Assembly: GCA_036898135.1 (NCBI GenBank)
Contig: JBAHVR010000308.1
Location: 286,001-350,000 of the forward strand
Source of the DNA: Oncomelania hupensis
Lineage: Eukaryota; Mollusca; Gastropoda; Littorinimorpha; Pomatiopsidae
DNA length: 64,000 nucleotides
Reading direction: 5' to 3'
In this document: positions 52,520 to 64,000 of the stretch, in pieces
Numbering within the stretch: position 1 is the stretch's first letter
Layout of the letters: each line of letters starts with the position of its first letter
The notes under the pieces: model-generated
Databases searched by the model: none
Seen by the model: only the letters and a program-made list of their open reading frames with translations
What the model was told of the DNA's origin: nothing
Translations under genes and position numbers: made by a program

Positions 52520-54440
52520 GTATGAAAATAACCTTTCCAGTTATTTTTATGGAAATCGTTGGCTCTTGGTAATTGCATAGACCGTACAGATAGTATGTAT
52601 ATTGTCTCTGGTAATTGTTATTATTAGACATGGACAAAAATTACTCACAAAACATAAGGTCCAAAGAACTAAATATCAAATGGTTAAAAACCACTCAGTT
52701 ATAGGTTGTTGTTGTTTTCTGCATAATTAATACAGTGTTCGTTAACGAACCATTTGGATTTAGTATCAATGGCAAGGGCGATGGTACAGGATTATACATC
52801 AATTTGTAGAAAGTGAAACGTGTTTGCCAAACAGTCCCTATAACTACCTCCACCACCAACACTACCCATTCCTACCTCTACCAATGAACCAGTTTGATTG
52901 TTTTAATGTTTGCGAATGTCACAACAACATTTTTTGATGAGGGGGGGGGAGGGTGGGTGGGGGGGGGGGGAAGAAGAAGGATGGGGATTTAAATGTAGAA
53001 GAAGAAGACAATGATGATTGATGATGATGAAAAAGAAGATGACGACAAAAAGAACAAGAACGAATGTAATGATAAGTAGTTCTTTTTCTACGTAATTATG
53101 CTTGTTGTGGTTGTTGTTGTTGAACCTGTTGTTTTAGTCATGGTTAACGTTTTGTTGGAAAATTAACGTGTTGTAATTAGGGGAGATTAAAACAGGTAGA
53201 TGGACCCGAAGTGGTGGGGTGGCGAAGAGATCAGGCAATGCCTTGAGTCGATCCTTCAGCTGAAAGATACGCTATATAAGAATATTCATTTCGTTTGTGG
53301 TGAAGAACAGAGGACACAATTTCTTTTTCACTATGTGCCATTGTATCTATTCAATACAATCAAATTATATACTTTTTGTGACTTAATCACGATGCAAGAT
53401 TTTTTATCAGAACCTTGTTTGTGCATAAAAAACATAATTGAATTTACGAGATTAAAATGAAAATGTAATTTTAATGGAAACACATTTCTTAATTCTTGAC
53501 CATGACACGAATTCATTTGAAATTATTATTATTGGAGTGAGTGAAGGGGAGGGGAATTGATTAATTGATTATTTAATTTGAAATTATGTGAAATTATTAC
53601 TAAGCGCGAATAAATGCTTGTATTTACCTACACAAAACTGATGTGTATAAGCCTACAACATTCTGTACTATGATTTATGCTGAGAGCACTCCATTTGCAA
53701 AATGCAAGCATGTAGTAGGACCGGTTTTAGGTTATGTTAAGCTTATATCAACCTTTACGTTGACTAGGTTGGCCATACATGTACTAGACTCGCCACACAA
53801 GTGTTGTGCCAGTGTGAGGACAGCGAGGTTACATATCCGTGGCCCGAGAGCAAAACATGGATAATTATGCGAATAATAGGTTATTTGAATTGTTCTCTTA
53901 AAAGTAAAAGTGAACTGTGGCCAGTTTGGTACACAAATAGGTTTACGACGATACAGGGTGTGCCAAAAGTTCCTGCTCAGATACCAAGTTTCACGTTGTA
54001 GTTCTTCGTGCAGCAGGGGGGCAGTTTTATGAACAACATAAGTAACAAAAATAGGAGACTTACACCTCTAAAGCTATACGTAAGTTAGAGATTTACATTT
54101 CTTATTCGATCCTAATACCCGTTCATACAAACTGCCCCCAGATGTTGGACATATCTCCCAATGGGCCAGTAAATGCACCGGAAATCGCTTGTTCCTATTG
54201 AAGGCCTTCTACAGGTGAAACAGGGTGTCCGATAGGGATGCGTTGGATGTTTGAATGTGGTGATTGCTCCTGTAAGATCATCAATTGTATGTTTACGGCG
54301 TACGGTTATTTTTGGACAGACTCTAACTTTCCATCACCACCAAACTCCAGTAACATGGCATAATGTTTATCTTATTAACCCCAGTAACACTGCATAATGT
54401 TTGTCTAATAATTATGCCTGTATGCAAGTATTATGTCAGT
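52520..54440. other. Intergenic, nothing recognised
   Basis: Contains a poly-G stretch near 52943-52970, and near 53260 a short CTGAAAGATACGCTATATAAGA stretch like the tail of SINE family S. No gene supported. Confidence 0.5.
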
Positions 54441-54451
54441 GCGGTATAGGT

Positions 54452-54483
54452 GGTGAGAGAGAGAGAGAGAAAAGAGAGAGAGG
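54452..54483. repeat. (GA)n microsatellite
   Basis: Short GA array with one AA interruption. Confidence 0.85.
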
Positions 54484-54949
54484 TTGGGAAATCACGAATG
54501 GTCACATTTAATTTTATTGCAGATTGGGGTACAGGAAAAATGAAAAACAAAGAACCTAAAAGAAAAACGGTATATATATGAAACTGAAAAAAAAGTGATG
54601 TTTCTTAAAAAAAACGACTTGTGAATAAATGTGTTCATGTAATAAGTATTTGTTATTGTAGTATCTAGTATTCATATTATTGTCCCACGAAGTAATCATT
54701 AGAGGTGTATATATACAATGCTTTGTTGTTTTGTTTGCTTGTTTGTTTACACATTTATTATGCGGAATTTTATGACTTTTCAATGTCTATCGAATTACAT
54801 TTAAACAGCTGTTTTCCCTTCACGCTTTAGAAAACAAAGCATTGTTAAGGTGTTTTATTATCTACCGCTACCTACACTTTGATACTTTGTTTACCTACCA
54901 AACTACTTGCACGAGTAAGAGTATTATACTGCTTGACTTTCTTTTTATA

Positions 54950-55640
54950 AATTCACCATATACATTGTGTACGTTTTTTTTATAAATTCACAACATACAT
55001 TTTGTACGTTCTTTCTATATATTCACCACATACATTTTGTACATTCTTTCTATAAATTCACCACATACATCTTGTACATTTTTTCTGTAAATTCAGCAAA
55101 TACATTTTGTACGTTCTTTCTATAAATTCAGCACATACATTTTGTCCGTTCTTTTTATAAATTCAACACATACATTTTGTCCGTTCTTTCTATACATTCA
55201 GCACATACATTTTGTACAACCTTATTTCTATAAATTCACCACATACATTTTGTCTGTTCTTTCTATAAATTCACCACATACATTTTGTCTGTTCTTTCCA
55301 TAAATTCTTCACATACATTTTGTTTGTTCTTTCTATAAATTCACCACATACATTTTGTCCGTTCTTTCTATACATTCACCACATACATTTTGTACAACCT
55401 TATTTCTTTAAATTCACCACATACATTTTGTATGTTCTTTCTATAAATTCACCACATCCATTTTGTCCGTTCTTTCTATACATTCAGCACATACATTTTG
55501 TACAACCTTATTTCTATAATTTCACCACCTCAGTTTTAAATAACATTCTTTCTATGAATTCACCACATAAATTTTGTTCAAATTTCTTTCGATAAATTCC
55601 ACACGTGGATTTTGTAAAAAGTTCTTTGTATAAAATCACC
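54950..55640. repeat. 35-36 bp minisatellite, about 19 units
   Basis: The unit is close to AAATTCACCACATACATTTT + GTACGTTCTTTCTAT. Units vary between GTAC, GTCC and GTCT cores, and some carry a longer spacer (CAACCTTATTTC), giving a higher-order pattern of about every fourth or fifth unit in the right half. Adjacent units abut, with no unique spacers. Confidence 0.9.
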
Positions 55641-56619
55641 ATATTATGTATGCTATTTTTGATTGAATCTTTGTAAGCAAACTATATTCTAATGTGTGTG
55701 TGCGTGTTAGTGTGTTTCTTATATTGTTGTAGATGTGTACATAGTGATGTATTAATTCAAAATTGTTCTTAACATCGGAGCTTAAAGGTCACGGTATGAA
55801 GGATTGTTGTTGTTGTCGTTGTTTTTATGGGGGTGGAGGTGACAGTAAGTTTACTTGAGAAATTGTATTGTTGTCGAATAAAAAAATATATAATGAGTAT
55901 CGTTGCCCAAAGCGACACTTACTTAAGCTTTGAATTTTAGGCATCTCAAACACACAACTGGGCCTACGACACACTTTCACAAAGGTGCTATTTTTAGAAC
56001 CAGCCTTGATGCTATTAATAGGCATCAAACGCGTCACTATTTTTTTTTAACTTAATGTACATTTTTTTCCTGGTTTGGACAACACTCATTGTGAATTTGA
56101 AAAGGATCTGTGACGAGTGACATATGTGATCTTGAGACACTTTATTAAGTTACGTTTCAACTTGCGGGGGTGATTATTTCAAGATTGGATGTTTATGCAC
56201 TTGTTGCCCTAAATTTTACGCTTGTACAAAAGTCATCGTCAGAAGCAGGAGGAAAATAGAAATTCACTACACTGTCAAGATTATCGTTTGCCTAAAACAT
56301 TGAATGTAAGCTTACAATGCTGTATAGACAAGCCAGGTTAGAGCCACACTTTACTAGATTTCAGATTTTTGGATATTTCTATAAGTGGTGTGCCCTGAGA
56401 GTGGTGGCATTAGTGTACTGATTTCCTACCCACTCTACAACAATTTAGCAAATGTAAACAGACGTTTAACATTTCTTTCCAAGGAGAATGAGCGGCACAG
56501 TGTGGTCTCTTGGTACCTTGGTAGGGGGGATCATGTATATAATTATTCTTTTCAATTTTTGACACCATTAGGATTAAATAAATATATCCTAGCCAAAACG
56601 CAGCCACTTTGTGTGTTCT

Positions 56620-56637
56620 TGTCTGTCTGTCTGTCTG

Positions 56638-56685
<48 letters not shown>

Positions 56686-56700
56686 CCTCCCTCTTTCTCT
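56620..56700. repeat. (CT)n microsatellite
   Basis: GTCT units grading into CT then CCT. Confidence 0.93.
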
Positions 56701-56813
56701 CATATTGAACTAATAGCCTGAAATTGTCAATTTAAACAGATTAAAATGGAATTCGTCTGTATTTGTGAAAACCTGGCAGTGTTCATTTTTGTGTCTGCTC
56801 GCACAACAAACGG

Positions 56814-56846
56814 ATAGTCACACACACACTCACACACGCGCGCGCG
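56814..56846. repeat. (CA/CG)n microsatellite
   Basis: Short alternating purine-pyrimidine run ending in CGCGCGCG. Confidence 0.8.
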
Positions 56847-56999
56847 AGGCAAAACAGATAACATTTCAAGTAGTTTATAATACAATCCGTACAAAGAACA
56901 GAAGTGCAATAAAAAATATATACAATAATACAATATAAATTAAAAGGAAAGAAAACCAAAACACGCGCATACACACACACACACGCTAGCGAAGACCCC

Positions 57000-57001
<2 letters not shown>

Positions 57002-57041
<40 letters not shown>
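57002..57041. repeat. (TTA)n tail of the SINE
   Basis: Thirteen ATT/TTA units directly at the 3' end of the full-length SINE S copy. Confidence 0.85.
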
Positions 57042-57470
57042 GAGGATATTTATAGCGCACTTATCTCGTCGTACTTGACAAGACTCTAGGCGCTGGCCGA
57101 TACAGGAACTCGAAACCGCCCGAGACGCCCACCCTCAGCCTTTGGGCGTATGGTCTGACGCCCGGACAACTTGGCACTATCCTGGCCAGCCAGGTATGGG
57201 GGAGAAGGACCAAGTGCATGCTGGGTGTGTTCTTGTTACCGGCACTCACCCGTCTAGGACATGAGCGTCAGGATCTTTAAAGTCCTTTATGATGGAATGT
57301 ATGCGACACACAGACTAGACCTCGGTTTATACTCTCATCCGAAGGAGTAGGAAACGGGAGTAAAGTGTCTTTCCCAGGGACACAACACAATGGCCCGGAC
57401 AGGGCTCGAACACGGGACCTTCGGATCCGCAAGCCAAAGCACTACCATTAGACCACCGTGCCTCGTGTGT
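57042..57470 (-). mobile_element. Full-length tRNA-derived SINE, family S
   Basis: The - strand begins with a tRNA-like head (GGCACGGTGGTCTAATGGTA... A box; GTGTTCGAGCCC B box), then the body shared with the other copies (GATCCTGACGC, GGCCAGCGCCTAGAG), and ends TAAATATCCTCA plus a trinucleotide tail. About 430 bp. The copies at 39815, 48345 and 61125 lack the head. Confidence 0.75.
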
Positions 57471-57707
57471 TATGACTTTTATGAAAGGCCACATACGTTG
57501 TGTTGATAATGGATCATAGTTCCTCCCTTTTTTTTTTTTAAAGATCTTTTAAGTCTTCTAACGCTAACTCTAACTGGACATTCTTTTGACGTCATCATCA
57601 CGAGATCCGTCAAAACAATATGCGTAGATTTTCAAATGTATGTCACAAGAACGCCGTCTAAACATCCACACACACACATATATATATCAAAAGAAAGAAA
57701 ATCACCT

Positions 57708-57785
57708 AACACACACACACACACACACACACCCACACACACACCCACACACACACACACACACACACAGGCGCACACACACACA
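57708..57785. repeat. (CA)n microsatellite
   Basis: Long CA array with CCA interruptions. Confidence 0.95.
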
Positions 57786-58344
57786 AAGATACCCACGCAC
57801 ACGTTTGGTGAGCGCACTCCCACTACAGATAGTGTGCGCCACTTTAGATAGCATACGACATAGTATAATAATATTATTACATTTCATGATTTGTAATTCA
57901 ATCATTGTCCACAATGACTCTCTCTATTATCTAAAGCCGTACGCAAATTTGAATAATACGTTTCCATCTATGCACACATAGGTTATTCATTAAGCTTACT
58001 TACTATCCACTCAATAAATATCATTTTCAGTGGTAAGTATCTAAATATGACGATTCATATGAGATGAAATGGACTGTCAAACCTCTAAGTTCAATATATA
58101 TCGTAAAGAACGAAATCAGGCAGCTTCTGTAACTACGTGCATATAATGCGGGTATAATATTATGTATGAAACAAACAGTGGGTAATTTTGTTTCTTGTAG
58201 AATTCAAATTGGCAGCTATACAGGGAAATGTTACACTCTTGAGGTGGTAAAAAGGTCCAATGGAGTATTATAAAAAAAATGGGAGGAGGGAGTGGTGGTG
58301 TGGTGGGGGGGAGGGGAGGGGCAGCGCGTCGAGTCTTGTCTTGG

Positions 58345-58445
58345 ACTCCGCAAAAGCCAACTGCTAAAGGTCAACGGCTGAAGATCAACTGCTAAAGGCC
58401 AACTGCTAAAGGTCAACTGCTAAAGGCGAACTGCTAAAGACCAAC
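58345..58445. repeat. 14-15 bp tandem repeat
   Basis: About seven units close to GGTCAACTGCTAAA, with GGCC/GGCG/GATC variants. Confidence 0.85.
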
Positions 58446-58912
58446 TAAAAAGTCTGAGACACGACGCGTTGCATTTTATTTTTTTATTTTTTTTTTTGTA
58501 ACACCATTGGATCTTTTTACCACCTCAAGATTTTAACATTTGACATCAAGGCTCCAGCAGTCGCCCCCATCTTACCTTGTGCATTATTTCTGGACACATA
58601 CAATTAATTAATTACAGTACAGTTTCTTCAGCATGTTATTTCAGTTATATTTCATTTGAACTGACTTTTATTTCTTGACTTCGACTTCATTTGTAAACCT
58701 CCACCTACAAAGAATGATCTCCAAGCTCAATGGAAATGAACCCTTTTCATTGACGATGTCTGCTAAGAAGTGAAGACCGAACATTGAACTTTAACGTCTA
58801 CACAACCACCATTGGCGATTCGGCAGACCAGGCTAGCCATCCCAAGGAAGAGGGAGTATAGGGACCTAAATCAACACTGAACCACCAGAGCAATCATAAA
58901 GGGGTTAAGGGG

Positions 58913-59452
58913 TGCTACTTCCATCTCCGCTCTCTGGGTAAACTGCGAGGTGTTCTCACAAACAAGGCTGCTATCACCATTGCCGTCACCTTGATGATAT
59001 CCAGGCTAGACTATGCAAACAGTTGTCTGTGGGGCCTTCCTGACCATCAGCTTGATCGTCTCCAACGTGTTCAGAACACGGCCGCCAGGATTGTCACCCT
59101 CAGCAAGAAGACCGACCATATCACTCCGGTTCTCCGACAACTTCATTTGCTACCAGTCAAGAAGAGAATTGACCACAAAGTCCTCTCCTTGTGCTACAAG
59201 TGTGTCCATGACCCCACCTCTCCCCGGTACTTGAGAGACATTGTCCCTACCCACAAACCCTCAAGGCGCCTTCGCTCCTCTTCCCAGTTTATGTTGTCCG
59301 TTCCAAGTGTGGATGGTCACAGGAAGAGGCGCTTGGGTCACCGCTCCTCCTCCCACTGTGGCCCAGCATTGTGGAACACTCTCCCCCAGGACTTGAGAGT
59401 CGTAGAGACACTGGATTCTTTCAAGAGGCGTCTGAAGACGTATCTTTTCTGA
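58913..59452 (+). pseudogene. 5'-truncated L2/CR1-like LINE, RT C-terminus
   Basis: An open frame reads FHLRSLGKLRGVLT, MISRLDYANSCLWGLP, LDRLQRVQNTAARIV, LHLLPVKKRIDHKVL, GPALWNTLPQDLR and ends SFKRRLKTYLF with a stop. This is the conserved C-terminal module of L2-like LINEs. The 3' UTR runs to CATCATCATC near 59580. The frame is intact over 180 codons, so the insertion is fairly young, but the rest of the element is missing. Confidence 0.88.
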
Positions 59453-59597
59453 CTATTTTTGAGTGTATACATAGAGAAGTTCTTCTTTTCTTTTTTTTTT
59501 CACCCTTTTTCCCCAACCCCCTGCGCCCTGAGCATGCTGCCAGCATGGATATGTGCGCCATACAAGTGGACATCATCATCAAAGGGTAACTTTTACC

Positions 59598-59678
59598 TTT
59601 GCCCGCCACGGGAATCGAACCTGGGTCATCGGTGTGCCAGGCGAACGCTCTACCCCTGAGCTACGGCGGTGGGACATA
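59598..59678 (-). repeat. tRNA pseudogene or SINE head
   Basis: The - strand reads CGCCGTAGCTCAGGGGTAGAG and CAGGTTCGATTCCCGTGG. The D stem GCTC/GAGC pairs fully, but the anticodon stem and T stem have mismatches, so it is unlikely to be a working tRNA gene. The anticodon loop CTGGCAC would read GGC. Confidence 0.55.
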
Positions 59679-59826
59679 TAAAGAGTATCACGATTAGTTC
59701 ACAGTAGTAGTTTTTTTGGTTTTTTAACAAGGTCATTCGGTGCTGGTATGCATTTTAAAGTATTGTGTACTTCACAAAGTCCGTTCCGTTATTAATAAAT
59801 CTTGATAACCTGTAGTAGGCTGTTGT

Positions 59827-63103
<3,277 letters not shown>

Positions 63104-63105
<2 letters not shown>

Positions 63106-63273
63106 CTGGTTGACGACAGAACCACAGTAAATAGCAAGCCAGAAAACATCGTCGAAAAATGTCTATATATATATATTTTTTTTTTTTTTTGGGGGGGGGG
63201 AGGGTATAAAGAGACATTTTCCGACGATGCTTTTCTGGCGTGCTACTTACTGTGGTTCTGTCGTCAACCAGCT
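63104..63273. repeat. Long hairpin (61-base inverted repeat) over the NRF-6-like acceptor
   Basis: Arms 63104-63164 and 63212-63273 are about 57/61 reverse complementary, with a 47-base loop of TA, poly-T and poly-G. The left arm includes the splice acceptor AG and its upstream tract. Confidence 0.88.
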
Positions 63274-63559
63274 ATATTTAAGGTTATAAACATGTAAACA
63301 GACAAACTGGTGACATTTTGTGCCCCAAAGAAATTTCGGGGGGAAACGTCCACGTGCGATATAATGTTGTTACGTGTCTGAATAAGTTAGGTATTGTTTA
63401 TAGATCCGGCAGATAGACAATGGTACAGTACGCAGCAGCACACAAGCATTGAATATAATACATGTAGGCTATTCGTCCAAAGGTTTACAATGAAAACCTT
63501 GTTTCCGGCCATGCTAAACAAACATTATAAGTATACAAATAATAACATAACGGTGATGC

Positions 63560-63801
63560 TGAAAATGCGATTACGACGAACGATGATGAGGAGGGTGAAG
63601 AGGATGAGGCGGAATAGGAGGAGGAAGATGATGACGATGATGATGCCTACAATGGCGAAGATGAAACATATAACTTTAATGATGATGATGAGGAGGAGGA
63701 GACGGAAGAGGGGGAGGGGGATGATGAGGATGTAAGATGATGCCTACAATGACATGATAAAACATATAACTCTAATGATGCTGATGATGCTGATAATGAT
63801 A

Positions 63802-63870
<69 letters not shown>
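63560..63870. repeat. (GAT)n and related trinucleotide tracts
   Basis: Degenerate GAT/GAG array to 63745, then a purer GAT array at 63775-63870 (about 25 units). The poly-His and Met/Arg-rich ORFs here are artefacts. Confidence 0.93.
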
Positions 63871-64000
63871 GTACACCACGACGTTCAGACGTTTTAAATT
63901 ATCTCTCAAAAGTATATATTTAACCATCCTAACCACACAGCTGTTTCTACTCTTGCTGAAGTTAGCAAGCAAGACATTAGTTCAATGTTGTTTGTATGGT

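Noticed and set aside
54950..55640. CRISPR-like array
   Set aside because: Units of 35-36 bp abut directly with no unique spacers, there are no cas genes, and the DNA is clearly eukaryotic.
57632..57914. Cys/Val-rich and His/Thr-rich ORFs
   Set aside because: Caused by the CA microsatellite.
59598..59678. Functional tRNA-Ala gene
   Set aside because: The D arm is good, but anticodon and T stems have mismatches and it abuts LINE tail sequence; more likely a pseudogene or SINE head.
63772..63972. Poly-His ORF
   Set aside because: It is the translation of a GAT/ATC microsatellite.

Overview
The window is metazoan nuclear DNA. It has spliced genes with GT/AG introns, very long introns, many microsatellites, SINEs, and nested LTR and non-LTR retrotransposons. 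The mix of families (BEL/Pao, Gypsy with unusual domain order, CR1/L2-like and RTE/BovB-like LINEs, tRNA-derived SINEs, PolB-type DNA element pieces) suggests a lophotrochozoan invertebrate, most likely a mollusc. That assignment is inference; no marker gene settles it.

Two host genes are visible. (1) On the + strand, ten exons (1-117, 907-1076, 38248-38413, 42676-42845, 44480-44647, 45453-45497, 45896-45992, 49164-49325, 49450-49637, 51798-51929) encode the last 470 residues of a ZIP zinc/metal transporter (SLC39A, LIV-1 subfamily, ZIP4/ZIP12-like). Every exon joins in phase, and the summed coding length from the first whole codon is exactly 471 codons including the stop. (2) On the - strand at the right edge, three exons (62901-63105, 60516-60658, 59827-59964) encode the last 161 residues of a nose-resistant-to-fluoxetine-6 (NRF-6)-like membrane acyltransferase.

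The ZIP intron at 1077-38247 is about 37 kb and is almost wholly mobile DNA, nested several levels deep. Relics of a family-B DNA polymerase element lie at 3373-3689 and 32194-32448. Between them, a BEL/Pao element (BEL1, - strand, 3695-31644, target duplication CTCTG) carries three later insertions. Two are Gypsy-class LTR elements: Gypsy1 (5977-14469, target duplication CAACC) and Gypsy2 (15868-22922, target duplication GACCC). The third is a PHD-finger CR1/jockey-like LINE (27363-31516) inside BEL1's right LTR. A second, + strand BEL/Pao relic (about 32449-36389) and a LINE 3' fragment (37425-38080) complete the intron.

The most notable biology is the pol order of Gypsy1 and Gypsy2: Gag, protease, integrase (with GPY/F), reverse transcriptase, RNase H. 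This is the Copia-like order in elements whose domains are Gypsy-type, as known for the Gmr1-like clade. Their Gag has a capsid region that resembles the SCAN domain, preceded by a long coiled coil built from tandem peptide repeats. Gypsy1 LTRs differ at about 5 of 1614 positions, Gypsy2 LTRs at about 14 substitutions plus 2 indels, so Gypsy1 is the younger.

The rest of the window (38-64 kb) holds a degenerate RTE/BovB-like LINE with a SINE inside it, RTE 3' ends in ZIP introns, a tRNA-derived SINE family with one full-length copy (57042-57470), a 35-36 bp minisatellite (54950-55640), an imperfect 61-bp-arm palindrome spanning the NRF-6-like splice acceptor, a hammerhead-like motif (62240-62300), and long TA and GAT tracts.
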